From Kutzneria buriramensis (GTDB taxonomy: Bacteria > Actinomycetota > Actinomycetes > Mycobacteriales > Pseudonocardiaceae): a stretch of 64,000 nucleotides of DNA. The position numbers were made by a program, and so were the translations under genes. This document shows, in pieces, positions 1 to 9,182 of this stretch (position 1 is the stretch's first letter; each line of letters begins with the position of its first letter). The stretch is taken from the NCBI RefSeq assembly GCF_003387475.1, contig NZ_QUNO01000022.1, positions 143,425 through 207,424 of the forward strand, in the 5' to 3' direction. The notes beneath the pieces were generated by a model that was given only the letters and a program-made list of their open reading frames with translations, searched no databases and was not told the DNA's origin.

Positions 1-662
1 GCGGCGTCATGGTCTTGCTGCACGGTCTGGCCGCCGGCCGCCGTCCGCCGGCCCGGGTGACCCGAGATGTCGACGTCCTGTTCAACGTCGAAGTGATGCC
101 CGGCTCCTTGCAGGCCGCTGTGGCGGTGCTTGAGCAGGAGCTCGGGTACCACCTTGCCATCGACAGTCCTGCGGGGTTGGCACACCGCTACGTCGGCCCG
201 GCAGGCGAGGTGATCGACGTGCTCGCCCCCGCGGGGGTGAAGCCGCGACCCGATCTGGTCACGACACCGCCCGGCACCACGATCGAGGTTTTCGGCGGCA
301 GGAAGGCATTGCAGCACCGTGTGGTCATCCAGGCCAGCTACGACGGGCAGTCGGCGGCGGTGGTTGTGCCGGATCTCGGCCGCGCCATGCTGATCAAGGC
401 GAGTGCCTACGGTGTGGATAGCAGGAAAGGGCCCGCCGCGTCGTTCAACTCACGGCATTTGCAGGACCTGGTGTATCTGCTGACCACGGTCGACGACCTC
501 GATGCGCTGCTGGACGCGCTCGGCCCACCGCCTGCCGAGGGTCACTTCGACCAGGCTGCTGTGCTGGACGACCCAAACCACCACTGCTGGGAGACCGCCG
601 GTCAAGCTCTCGCTGACGCACGGCTGGTGTGGGCGGAACTGCGCGGGATCGTGGAGGCGTGA
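1..662 (+). CDS. nucleotidyltransferase-fold protein (AbiEii-like), 5' end cut by window
   Basis: The reading frame is open to the left edge. The codons before the first ATG (position 9) read Gly-Val, giving the GGVMVLLHG-type helix start typical of this fold, so the true start lies outside the window. TRDVDVL (about residues 18-24) fits the DxD metal-binding motif of minimal nucleotidyltransferases (AbiEii/MNT type). Such proteins often pair with an antitoxin or regulator, but no partner is visible. The downstream 230 bp hold no convincing gene. Fold assignment moderate; substrate unknown. Confidence 0.6.
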   Translation, partial: GVMVLLHGLAAGRRPPARVTRDVDVLFNVEVMPGSLQAAVAVLEQELGYHLAIDSPAGLAHRYVGPAGEVIDVLAPAGVKPRPDLVTTPPGTTIEVFGGRKALQHRVVIQASYDGQSAAVVVPDLGRAMLIKASAYGVDSRKGPAASFNSRHLQDLVYLLTTVDDLDALLDALGPPPAEGHFDQAAVLDDPNHHCWETAGQALADARLVWAELRGIVEA

Positions 663-893
663 TCACAGAAGGCCGCGTTCGCCAGCACGCCTGGCGCACG
701 CGGCTGCGGGACCAGCCGCGGCCGGGATGCCGAGGCGGCGCCGGTTGGTAGTCTTCGCGCCGCTCTCCGCACGCGGTCAAGTGGTGTCGTCGAGGTGCGC
801 CTGACGGGGTTCGCTCCGGCACACAAACAGCGTCATGCGGCTCCGGCCAGGCCCTTCGACCCGGCAGGATCGGCCAGCTGATTCAGCTCGATA

Positions 894-3800
894 TCAGCGC
901 TCAAGAGTGGTGAACGGTGCGCAAGCCGCATCAGCCTCGAGGTACATGGCCACACTGGCTTTCAGCGCTGCGACGAAGTTGGTCAATTCAGTGTTGGCGG
1001 CCCCGATCTCTCCGCATAGCCCCGACGGGCCGGCCGCTTCCTGCAGCCGACTGGCCAGGTGCACCGCAGGTGGCGCGGTGCCGAGTAGAAGCTGCTGCTG
1101 AGCCAGTCGGTGAGCCGAGTCCGCCAGGGTGCCGATCCGGTCTCGGACCGCTGCAAGCTTGGCGATCTGGGCGTTCACTTCCTCGGCCCGAAACACGATC
1201 ACTTCACCACGTGGGTCATCGCGCCCTCGCACCCGAGCAGTGACCGGGGACGCGTCATTGTGGTTGTCGACGAGGTCGTGGTCGACGTCAGACAGCCGGT
1301 TGATGCGCTCATCGTCTGCGACGCTCGCACCGAAGTCTGGCGGATTCGCATCGGCCAGTGAGGCTTCGTACTGCTGCATCACAGACACCGCCTGGGCCTT
1401 TCCTGCGGTCGCCGCGGCGCTGGCCCAGAACACGCTGTCACCGCCGCCGGTGATCGCGGCCCTTATCAGTGCTACCTGGTCGGGTTGGCGCACCGGCGGG
1501 GGCATGGTGTTGCGAGCCTGGCAATGCGCGTCCGCTATCCACTGGATGGTGTGCCCCGTGCTCGCCGCGCGGTCGCTGCAGTTAGACACGCGCTTGGCCA
1601 GCGCAACCAGCCGGTTCCCGGCCAGCTCTGCTGCTGGCCCAGACCAGTTCTGTAGCAACGCTGTCAGCAGGGCATCCAAGATAGACGCGATGTCGGCGAG
1701 TTCGGTGCTCTGCCAGAGCCAATCGTCCGCAATCGACGAGACCTGCGAAGCCCCCGGGGTCTGCAGCCATTCGTACAGCTGCTCGTGTGTGTAAGCATTC
1801 CAGTTGATGGTGCCCGTCGTAGCGGGCCGGCTCGTATCGCGCGGCGTAGCCGCTTGGGCCGCGGAGCGTGCAAGGCCGTCGGCCGACCCGTCCGCCGGAT
1901 TCACCACTGGCGGACGGGGACCGGCCTCGGGGATGGAGCGAGCGTTCTGACCGCATGTCGGGCAGTCAGGTCGGCATGCGTCGAGGCTGCGGATGTTGTT
2001 TTCCAAAGTGGCGAGGTCGAATCCGTACTGCCGATTGGCCGGCATTTCGGGCATACCGGAGAGCAGGCTGCAAGCGGCATGCGCGGCCATGTGCCCAGCG
2101 ACGCCAGCCACAGCCGCGGTCGCCGCTGGTGGGGCGGTGTAGGCCGGGGGACGAAGTGGCAGTTCGTCTCGCTGGTCGTGCTCTGCGAGGGAGGTGCAGT
2201 CGTAGCAGGGCCCCGTGCCCGGCAGATACAGGCCCACGGTGACATGGGTGCCGTGATGGCCGCTGTACACCCACGGCGTCTTCGTCTGGGCGCAGGCATG
2301 GTTCGTCCAGGACCGGATGCCTTGGGGATGGTCCACGGCCAGCACCAGCAGGTCGCACCTGGCTGCAAGTTCGGCCAACGTCGCCGGCCCGGTAACGGCC
2401 GCCGTTTCGCCAGTGACGGTGATCTCGCAGTTGCGTTCACGCACCCGCTCGATCATCACGTCGACCTTGGGCCGGCCCAGGTCCCACTCGTGGAATAGGG
2501 CATGCCGGTTGAGGTTGAACGCCGTCGCCGCATCCGGCTCAACCAAGTGCAACTCGCCGACGCCCGACTGGGCCAGAGCTAGAGCGGCAGAGGAACCGAC
2601 CCCGCCGACACCGACCACGACCACCCGGGCCTGCCGCAGCAACAGCTGGGTGTCCCACCCCGAGCGTCGTGGCACTCGGTCCATCCATCGAAGGAGTTCC
2701 TGGCTGCGGCTGTACCGCTCTGACTCCCGCGCGGTCAACGCATCGACAGCGCCGGCGTCCTCGACGTAGCCGCCGCGGACCATCTCGTCGATAGCCGCAC
2801 GGATCTCGTCAGTGGTTGTGTCGGGAAAGCTGCGGGTTAGCGTGGCAACGACTTCGTCGAGTGTCCGGGTGCCGTCGAGGGCTGTCAGCAGCTCCCACGC
2901 CCACCCATCCGGATCCGAGACGTTTCGTTGGATCCTTGACGACACCGCGCCGCACTGGACTCGATAGCCGTCGGATCGTCCGGCCAGGAAAGGTTTCCGC
3001 GTGACCCGCAGGCGGGAACGCTCGGTGAACTCATGGCCGCACAGGCCGAGGTGAATCCGGTCAGCGTTCCGACTGCCGTCCGCGACGGGGCACGGGGCTC
3101 GATGGGCGTCCTCGTACACGTCCGCCGGACCTGGAGCGTGTTCGAGTTGCTTCGCGACTGATTCCGTGGAAAGGCACGCGGTGGCGATGAGGAAGGCGGC
3201 TGCCTTGTCTTCGGGCAGCAGCCAGAAGAGGCTAGGGAGGCTGACTCCTCGGCGTTCCTCGGGCGGATGGTCGTGACTGACGAGCTGAAGCAGCGGTGTC
3301 AGTTCGCGCGCCAACATCGCTTCAGGATCCCGGCCGGCGGCCCCACACGAGGTGCGCACCACGTCGTCGCCTCCGATGGAGGCGGTGGCCAGAGCTCGGA
3401 ACGCAGTGCCCACCGCAGGGGCGATGTCCGGGCCGACGCGCACCACCAAGTCCGCGATTCGCGCGGTGAGGTCGTGACGTCGCACCATCGCCACAGCTGC
3501 GGCGACGCGGCTTCGGTATTGCGGCGTGTTCGTAGCCTCTTGAGTTTGCAACCACTCGAGGAACGTGGTCGGAGGCGTCTCCACGGCGGCGTCCCATGGC
3601 AGAGGGCGGCTCGCCCATGTCTCAGTGGGCGGCGCGGCATCATGCAGGGGCGGCATGTCCAGCTCGGGTTCCCCCAACAGCCGGAGCTCCCAGCCATTCC
3701 GGACGCGCGCGATGACCTTGAGCGCCACCACGAGCCGTGTCTTTCCGGAAACGCCCAGCCCGGCCATCTTGACCCCGAGTCGCGGAGGTTGGAACCACCT

Positions 3801-4451
3801 GCGAAGGTCTTCCTCGGTGGGCTTTTCGTCGAAGCTCACGACCACCGGCGGAAATTCGCGATCTCGGGGCAGCACGTCCGCGGCCGGCACTTCCTGAGCC
3901 GCCAGCGTCTGGTCCCCGACGAAGGTTGCCAGCAGAGCGCGCCAGCTCCCGGCCTCCGCGTGGTCCAGCAGGAGATCGCTGGCCGCGGTTGCCAACCGCG
4001 CCTGCGACCGCGCCTCACGCGCGAAGGCGGCGTGCGCTGCCATAGTCGCCTCCGCCAGAGCCCAGACCTCGTCGACTCTGGCGGAAACGGAGACCAGGAA
4101 CGCCGCGGCGGCACCAAGCAGCCGGCGGATCGCACGCTGCTCCGTCTCCGTCTCCGTCTCTGGCAGCTCGACCAGGCAGGGCGAGGGTGAACCAGCACCG
4201 TCCACAATGAGGATTTCCGTTGGGAACAGATTCCCCAGAAACTCCTGCCATCTACTCAGCGGCGAGCTCTTGTAGCCGGGCGGCAGGGCGTCCACGCGGG
4301 CGGCATGCAGGCACACGTCGTTGAGCGCGTTGACAGCGTCGCGAGACGCGAGAACGATTACCTGGAGCACGGCGATGGACAAGTCCCTGCCGAGCACGCC
4401 ATAGCGCGTTGCAACCTGGTCGCTCACGCCACACAGCGTGCCGCCATTCAC
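894..4451 (-). CDS. ThiF/E1-like enzyme with PqqD-like segment and C-terminal PPE/WXG-like domain
   Basis: 1185 residues in one frame. Residues 1-470 match nothing I recognise. About 500-560 look like a PqqD-like leader-peptide-binding domain (WELLTALDGTRTLDEVVATL). The E1/ThiF core is about 595-850: nucleotide loop VVGVGGVGSS near 607 and paired zinc cysteines CYDC near 747 and CRPDCPTC near 830. The tail, after about 860, has a helical region with NWSGPAAEL near 935, resembling the WxG turn of PPE/ESX substrates. E1-like enzymes adenylate C-termini or peptide carboxylates. The ThiF plus PqqD-like pair is known from RiPP maturation; the PPE-like tail is unusual. GTG start; a second GTG lies at 4427. 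Divergent from the gene at 4603. Confidence 0.75.
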   Translation of the reverse strand: MNGGTLCGVSDQVATRYGVLGRDLSIAVLQVIVLASRDAVNALNDVCLHAARVDALPPGYKSSPLSRWQEFLGNLFPTEILIVDGAGSPSPCLVELPETETETEQRAIRRLLGAAAAFLVSVSARVDEVWALAEATMAAHAAFAREARSQARLATAASDLLLDHAEAGSWRALLATFVGDQTLAAQEVPAADVLPRDREFPPVVVSFDEKPTEEDLRRWFQPPRLGVKMAGLGVSGKTRLVVALKVIARVRNGWELRLLGEPELDMPPLHDAAPPTETWASRPLPWDAAVETPPTTFLEWLQTQEATNTPQYRSRVAAAVAMVRRHDLTARIADLVVRVGPDIAPAVGTAFRALATASIGGDDVVRTSCGAAGRDPEAMLARELTPLLQLVSHDHPPEERRGVSLPSLFWLLPEDKAAAFLIATACLSTESVAKQLEHAPGPADVYEDAHRAPCPVADGSRNADRIHLGLCGHEFTERSRLRVTRKPFLAGRSDGYRVQCGAVSSRIQRNVSDPDGWAWELLTALDGTRTLDEVVATLTRSFPDTTTDEIRAAIDEMVRGGYVEDAGAVDALTARESERYSRSQELLRWMDRVPRRSGWDTQLLLRQARVVVVGVGGVGSSAALALAQSGVGELHLVEPDAATAFNLNRHALFHEWDLGRPKVDVMIERVRERNCEITVTGETAAVTGPATLAELAARCDLLVLAVDHPQGIRSWTNHACAQTKTPWVYSGHHGTHVTVGLYLPGTGPCYDCTSLAEHDQRDELPLRPPAYTAPPAATAAVAGVAGHMAAHAACSLLSGMPEMPANRQYGFDLATLENNIRSLDACRPDCPTCGQNARSIPEAGPRPPVVNPADGSADGLARSAAQAATPRDTSRPATTGTINWNAYTHEQLYEWLQTPGASQVSSIADDWLWQSTELADIASILDALLTALLQNWSGPAAELAGNRLVALAKRVSNCSDRAASTGHTIQWIADAHCQARNTMPPPVRQPDQVALIRAAITGGGDSVFWASAAATAGKAQAVSVMQQYEASLADANPPDFGASVADDERINRLSDVDHDLVDNHNDASPVTARVRGRDDPRGEVIVFRAEEVNAQIAKLAAVRDRIGTLADSAHRLAQQQLLLGTAPPAVHLASRLQEAAGPSGLCGEIGAANTELTNFVAALKASVAMYLEADAACAPFTTLER

Positions 4452-4492
4452 CCGGTCTCACAAGTGAAATAACGTTAACCGCCCGCGAAGTC

Positions 4493-4558
4493 CGTGAAAC
4501 GTGAAGCGTGAACCCGACGACAGAAGCGTGAATCACGCATGGCCCGGACGGTTCACGC
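4493..4558. promoter_or_regulatory. CGTGAAN heptamer array in divergent promoter region
   Basis: Three CGTGAAN heptamers stand head to tail at 4493-4513. A perfect 13-bp palindrome GCGTGAATCACGC follows at 4526-4538, and GTTCACGC at 4551-4558. The array sits between the divergent starts at 4451 and about 4603, where an operator would be expected. An inverted copy lies beyond the 3' end of the right-hand gene. A repressor or activator site is my inference; iterons are an alternative. Confidence 0.55.
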
Positions 4559-4602
4559 AACCCTGGAAGTGCGCGTGCGGCGCCTCGGCCATAATCGCGA
4601 GC

Positions 4603-5604
4603 GTGACCGATGAGTCGGACCCCACCAGCTCAGGCAGCGACCCGTGCGACGGCAGCGATGACACGGGTTTCACCCATCCCCCGCACGAATGCGGGTGGCT
4701 CAGCGCGGCTGGTGGGCCGGCCATGCCCTGGCTCGTGGTCTACGGCCCAGGGACGGCCTCGGAAGAGGTCGCGGTGACCATTGAGCAGACGTGCGCCGTG
4801 CGCTGCGTCCGTGCCAGGCTGCACACCCTGGACGAGGCGTTGACGATCTCGATCAAGAGGTACACCGGATTGGTGCTGGTGCTGCCGTCCGCGCCGCCGC
4901 CCCGCGGCCAGGACCCCAGATGGAAGGACTACCGCACGCTCGCCGAGGACTTCCGCAACAGGAACTTGCCGGCCGCGGAGGGGTTCTTCCCGAGGTCGAC
5001 CTGCTGGCATGAGGTCGGAGTCCTGCAGGTTGTGTATCCCGAAGACGCGCTGGCGGACCCTGCCGTGACGGACTTGATCAAGGATGCCTGCGACCGCCAC
5101 CCCTTCAGTGAGGGCGTCCCGTTCACCGGCGACGTCTTCAGGATCTTCCAGCCCGGCATGGCCCAGATCGTGAGGAACGACGAGGTCGCGGCGGCCCTTT
5201 CGGACAACTGGCGGGTCCTCCGGGCCTGGGGGATCAGCGACATCCCGAAGGCCCGCGTCATCAAGACCGGCGTGGACAACCGGCGCGACGAGCTCGACCA
5301 CGATCCCAAGAAGCCGACACTGCACCGTCCCATCCTGGGCCTCGACATGAACCGCCTGGATCTGCTCTTGTTCCGCCCCGAGGAGACACCTCTCCCTGAT
5401 CCGAACAGCACCGCCGAAGAGCAGAAGAAGGCGGCCGAAAACTTTCGCGCTAGCGGAGCAAGGGTCGTACGCAAACTGGTCGAGGAGCTGGTCCGCGACA
5501 ACCCTTGGTTTCACTGCCCGCAAGGCAAAGCAGGCAAGAATTATGCACAAGATCGTTTCGCTGACCTGTACCGAATTCTCCGGACGGTGCTCAGCCTGTC
5601 GTGA
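4603..5604 (+). CDS. hypothetical protein, divergent partner of ThiF-like gene
   Basis: No family recognised. The frame is open from 4501, but that start lies inside the heptamer array. GTG 4603 gives 333 residues; ATG 4723 (MPWLVVYG), with GGTGGG about 8 bases upstream, is another candidate. The protein is soluble, mixed alpha/beta, with a proline-rich loop (SAPPPRGQDP) and a charged C-terminal helix region. It has no signal peptide or membrane segment. Its position between inverted copies of the same heptamer array suggests it is regulated with the ThiF-like gene and may belong to the same system; this is inference. Confidence 0.7.
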   Translation: MTDESDPTSSGSDPCDGSDDTGFTHPPHECGWLSAAGGPAMPWLVVYGPGTASEEVAVTIEQTCAVRCVRARLHTLDEALTISIKRYTGLVLVLPSAPPPRGQDPRWKDYRTLAEDFRNRNLPAAEGFFPRSTCWHEVGVLQVVYPEDALADPAVTDLIKDACDRHPFSEGVPFTGDVFRIFQPGMAQIVRNDEVAAALSDNWRVLRAWGISDIPKARVIKTGVDNRRDELDHDPKKPTLHRPILGLDMNRLDLLLFRPEETPLPDPNSTAEEQKKAAENFRASGARVVRKLVEELVRDNPWFHCPQGKAGKNYAQDRFADLYRILRTVLSLS

Positions 5605-5615
5605 CGTCTAGGCGG

Positions 5616-5690
5616 TTCACGCTTCACGCTTTACGTGCCGGATTGACGGTCAACGGTTCACGACCTGCGCCAGGGAATCACGCTTTACGT
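5616..5690. promoter_or_regulatory. inverted copy of the heptamer array
   Basis: TTCACGC-TTCACGC-TTTACGT at 5616-5636 is the reverse complement of the CGTGAAN triplet at 4493-4513. Single copies recur at 5656-5662 (GTTCACG) and in the block AATCACGCTTTACG around 5676-5689. It begins 12 bp after the stop at 5604 and precedes the small membrane protein gene at 5754, so it may serve that promoter or, with the upstream array, mark element ends. Confidence 0.5.
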
Positions 5691-5753
5691 AACACTCTCC
5701 GAGGTCATGCTTAACGTTTCTGTCGCGCGATTTCACCGTGTATTCCATGTGTC

Positions 5754-6038
5754 ATGACCAAAGACTCGCGAAATGTCGTCATATCGGCCGTCGCCGCGTT
5801 GCTGCTTGTCGTGATCGTGTTCGTGTTCATCACCATCAGCCCCTGGATACTGGTCGGCGTGCCGGCCGTGTTGTGGGCGGTCGCCGGGATCGTCCGGGCG
5901 ATCAACGGCTCGGCCGACCGCGAGCGCGACTCCGGCAACGAGAAGCCCGCCGACCACCCTCGCCGTGACCTGCCCGGCGCTCGCGCCAACGAGGCCGGGC
6001 TGCCGCCGGTCGAAGACCCATCGCAGGAGAACCCCTGA
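5754..6038 (+). CDS. small membrane protein
   Basis: 94 residues. A short basic N-terminus is followed by two hydrophobic segments (about residues 8-29 and 31-48), then a hydrophilic, proline- and charge-rich tail of about 45 residues. This predicts a two-pass membrane hairpin, orientation not determined. The stop is immediately followed by the frame leading into ligA. No specific family recognised. Confidence 0.6.
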   Translation: MTKDSRNVVISAVAALLLVVIVFVFITISPWILVGVPAVLWAVAGIVRAINGSADRERDSGNEKPADHPRRDLPGARANEAGLPPVEDPSQENP

Positions 6039-6142
6039 TGCCCGTCACGGCTGCCCGGGCCGTGCGGACGTGGCGGCGGCCCGCGGCAGCATGGTCACCG
6101 TGCCCCACCAGGTTGTCGGTGGGTGTCGGTAGCTTGACCACC

Positions 6143-8131
6143 GTGAACGCCGGGGAACGTATCCAGGAACTCGCCGACCAGGTCGTGGCGCTGCGCGACG
6201 CCTACTACCGGGGCTCGCCGCTGGTGGCCGACGCCGAGTACGACGCGATCGAGGACGAGCTACGGGCCCTGATCGAGGCGAACCCGGGGCTGACGCCGGA
6301 CCCGAACCCGCTGGAGCAGGTGGGCGCCCCGTCGGTGCTGCACGCGCCGGTCCGGCACTCGCGGCCGATGCTGTCGCTGGAGAAGGCGACCAAGCCCGAG
6401 CAGGTGGCGGCGTTCTTCGACCGGTTCCCCGGCCAGCCGGTGGCGGTGATGCCCAAGCTGGACGGGCTGTCGGTGGCCGTGGTCTACGAGGACGGCCGGC
6501 TGGTGCGGGCGGTCACCCGCGGCGACGGCACAACCGGCGACGACGTCACGGCACTGGTCCGGGCGCTGGTCGACGGCGTGCCGGAGCGCATCGACGCCCC
6601 GGGCCGGGTCGAGGTGCGCGGCGAGGCGGTGATGCTGCGCTCCATCTTCGCCGCCTACAACGCCGCCCACCCGGACAAGCCGCTGATCAACCCGCGCAAC
6701 GCCGCCGCCGGCACGCTGCGGGCCAAGGACCCGGCAACGGTGTCCGAGCGGCGGTTGCAGTTCTTCGGGTTCGACCTGGACACCTCGGCTGAGGCCGCCG
6801 CCGACCTGGGCCAGGCGCTGCGGGCGCTCGGCCTGGAAGCCGCCGACATGCAGGTCTGCGCGGACGCCGAGCAGGCGCAGGCGGCGATCACCGAGATCGA
6901 GCGCAGCCGCAACGAGCGCGACTACGACCTCGACGGCGCGGTGCTGCGGCTGGCCGACCGGGAGGCGTATGCCGCCGCCGGCACACGCTCGAACTCGCCA
7001 CGAGGGGCGCTGGCGTTCAAGTTCGCCGCCGAGGAGAAGACCACGGTGCTGCTGGACGTGGTGTGGGACGTGGGCAAGACCGGCAAGATCGCCCCGGTGG
7101 CCCATCTGGAGCCGGTGTTCGTCGGCGGCACCACCGTCACCCGGGCGACCCTGGCCAACCAGGAGGTCATCCGCGCCCGCGGCATCCGCATCGGGGACAC
7201 GGTGCTGGTCCGCCGGGCCGGCGACGTGATCCCGTTCGTGGCCGGCGTGCTGGACGAGTCCAAGCGCACCGGCGCGGAGCGGGAGATCGTGCCGCCCACC
7301 ACCTGCCCGTCCTGCCAGCAGCCGCTGACCGAGCAGGGCAACAGCCGGGAACTGTTCTGCACCAACGCTTCCTGCCCGGCGCAGACCACCCGTCGGCTGA
7401 TCCACTGGGCCTCCCGCGCGGCCGCCGACATCGAGGCCGTCGGTCCGGTGTGGATCGAGCGGCTGGCCGAGTCCGGCGACCTGGACAACCCGCCGGACTT
7501 CTACACCCTGACCAAGGAGCGGCTGCTGGAGTTCGACCGCATCGGCGAGACCTCGGCCGCCCGCATGATCGAGTCCATCGCCGCCAGCCGGAACGTCGGC
7601 CTGCGCCGGGCCCTGATCGGCCTGGCCATCCCCATGGCCTCCGAGGGCACCGCCAGCCGGCTGTGCCGCGCCGGTTTCCGGACCCTGGAGGAGGTCGCCG
7701 ACGCCGGCGAAGAGCGCCTGGTCGCCGTGGAGGACATCGGCCCCCGGGTGGCCGCCTCGCTCACCGAGCACCTGACCCGGCTGCGTCCGGAGCTCAAGCG
7801 GCTGCGGGAGCGCGGCGTCTCCCTCGACGTCCGCGAAGAGGACCTGCCGCCGGTGGTGGCCGCCGGCGCGCCGCTGGCCGGCAAGACCGTCGTGGTCACC
7901 GGGGCGATCAACGACCCGCGCTCCGGCGAGAAGGTGCCGCGCCCGGCGTTCCAGCGGCTGTGCGAGAAGGCCGGCGCGACCATCGCCTCGTCGGTGTCGG
8001 CCAACACCGACCTGCTCATCACCGGCGCCGAGGTCGGCGCGAGCAAGCTGGCCAAGGCCGAAAAGCTCGGCGTCCAGGTCACCGACCAGGCCCAGATCTG
8101 GCCCCAGCTCATCGACGCCGGCATCGCGTGA
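6143..8131 (+). CDS. ligA: NAD-dependent DNA ligase LigA
   Basis: Seals nicked duplex DNA using NAD+. The adenylation domain carries the nucleotidyl-lysine motif KLDG (within MPKLDGLSVAV, encoded near 6450). A four-cysteine zinc finger follows (CPSC then CTNASC), then helix-hairpin-helix repeats, and a C-terminal BRCT domain beginning about GKTVVVTGAI. The roughly 660-residue length fits the family. The frame is open from 6038, but the N-terminal domain begins about NAGERIQELAD, so GTG 6143 or TTG 6134 is the likely start. The accessory-gene setting suggests this may be a second, non-housekeeping ligase; the window alone cannot prove that. Confidence 0.93.
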   Translation: MNAGERIQELADQVVALRDAYYRGSPLVADAEYDAIEDELRALIEANPGLTPDPNPLEQVGAPSVLHAPVRHSRPMLSLEKATKPEQVAAFFDRFPGQPVAVMPKLDGLSVAVVYEDGRLVRAVTRGDGTTGDDVTALVRALVDGVPERIDAPGRVEVRGEAVMLRSIFAAYNAAHPDKPLINPRNAAAGTLRAKDPATVSERRLQFFGFDLDTSAEAAADLGQALRALGLEAADMQVCADAEQAQAAITEIERSRNERDYDLDGAVLRLADREAYAAAGTRSNSPRGALAFKFAAEEKTTVLLDVVWDVGKTGKIAPVAHLEPVFVGGTTVTRATLANQEVIRARGIRIGDTVLVRRAGDVIPFVAGVLDESKRTGAEREIVPPTTCPSCQQPLTEQGNSRELFCTNASCPAQTTRRLIHWASRAAADIEAVGPVWIERLAESGDLDNPPDFYTLTKERLLEFDRIGETSAARMIESIAASRNVGLRRALIGLAIPMASEGTASRLCRAGFRTLEEVADAGEERLVAVEDIGPRVAASLTEHLTRLRPELKRLRERGVSLDVREEDLPPVVAAGAPLAGKTVVVTGAINDPRSGEKVPRPAFQRLCEKAGATIASSVSANTDLLITGAEVGASKLAKAEKLGVQVTDQAQIWPQLIDAGIA

Positions 8132-8279
8132 GCTCGAGCGCCCCGGTGCAGCCCCGTGGGTGGACACACTGCGCAGAGCAGCGGCCCTGCCGGGCCGCCT
8201 TCGCCGTGGTCGCGGTCACCGTCCCGGGCGTCTGCTTGGCCAGATGCTGCGCGCAAACCGGTGCGGTACAACCGTCGTC

Positions 8280-9131
8280 GTGACCACCAACTGGGTCCTG
8301 GACGAGGGCTTCTCGTGGAGCGCGGACAAGCTGCACCTCACCCGGCAGCTCGCGAAACGATTCCTGACCGAAGTCGCCGGTGAGCTGTTTCGCACCGAGA
8401 TCGCCCTGGGCGCCAGGCCCTACTTCGTGCCGTCCGAGGCCATCTCCGCCGGCATCTGCAGCTCGGATGCCACTCCTGCGTTCGGGGACTGGCTGGCCAG
8501 CGCCGAGGCCGAACGCGTGGCCCGGGCGCGGCTGACCTATCTCGAGCCTCCAGTGGGAGAGTTGGCCATCCAGGTCGGCGCGAACCTGCGCACTCGGGGC
8601 ATCGGCGACTCGTTTCGGGCGCCGACACCGTACGGGCTGGTGCTGTGCCCGTCGGGCCTGGGCTACACCTCCGACGGCATGCAGCTCGTCGCTGCGCACT
8701 GGGGGCCTGCCGTCGGCGGCGGTTGGTGGATCACCTGGTGGGCCGACATGCGCTCCTACGTCGCCTGGACTCGTGAGCAAGACCCGGAACCCGACCTGTG
8801 GACGACGTCGGTCGGGCACCTGGGCCTGCTGCACTACATCCACGCCACCGAAACGATCCGGGCCCGGCCGGCCCCTGGCGGCTGGGGCGGGGAATACCTG
8901 CACGACGCCAACCAAGCGGGCCCGGAGACGCGTGGTGCGCTCGCCGCCCTGACCGGGGTCTGGCACCTGCTCGCCGGGGACAGCGTGGCCCGGGAGCGGC
9001 TGGTCCCCACCGCCGCCGAAGCCGACTCGGACCGCCGCTTCGGGATCGTGCCGTCGCAGATCACCCGCGTGTGGCTGCCGGAGACCGACGACCCGGACCG
9101 CTTGTGGGACCGTGCAGCCGGGCCAGTGTGA
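8280..9131 (+). CDS. hypothetical protein
   Basis: About 283 residues from GTG 8280 (MTTNWVLDEGF); ATG 8244 is an alternative. No recognised family. It is a soluble, tryptophan-rich protein (GGGWWITWWADMRSYVAW in the middle) without signal peptide or membrane segments. An equally long frame lies opposite, but composition and the absence of improbable Arg/Pro runs favour this strand. It follows ligA by about 150 bp on the same strand and converges on the membrane protein gene at 9183-9884. Confidence 0.6.
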   Translation: MTTNWVLDEGFSWSADKLHLTRQLAKRFLTEVAGELFRTEIALGARPYFVPSEAISAGICSSDATPAFGDWLASAEAERVARARLTYLEPPVGELAIQVGANLRTRGIGDSFRAPTPYGLVLCPSGLGYTSDGMQLVAAHWGPAVGGGWWITWWADMRSYVAWTREQDPEPDLWTTSVGHLGLLHYIHATETIRARPAPGGWGGEYLHDANQAGPETRGALAALTGVWHLLAGDSVARERLVPTAAEADSDRRFGIVPSQITRVWLPETDDPDRLWDRAAGPV

Positions 9132-9182
9132 CCGCACGTGCGGCTGGGCGAGGGCCCGGGCGTAGGCCGACGTTGATCGCGG

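Noticed and set aside
6260..8167. 635-codon minus-strand frame opposite ligA
   Set aside because: Shadow of a certain gene; product is Gly/Arg/His-rich without domains.
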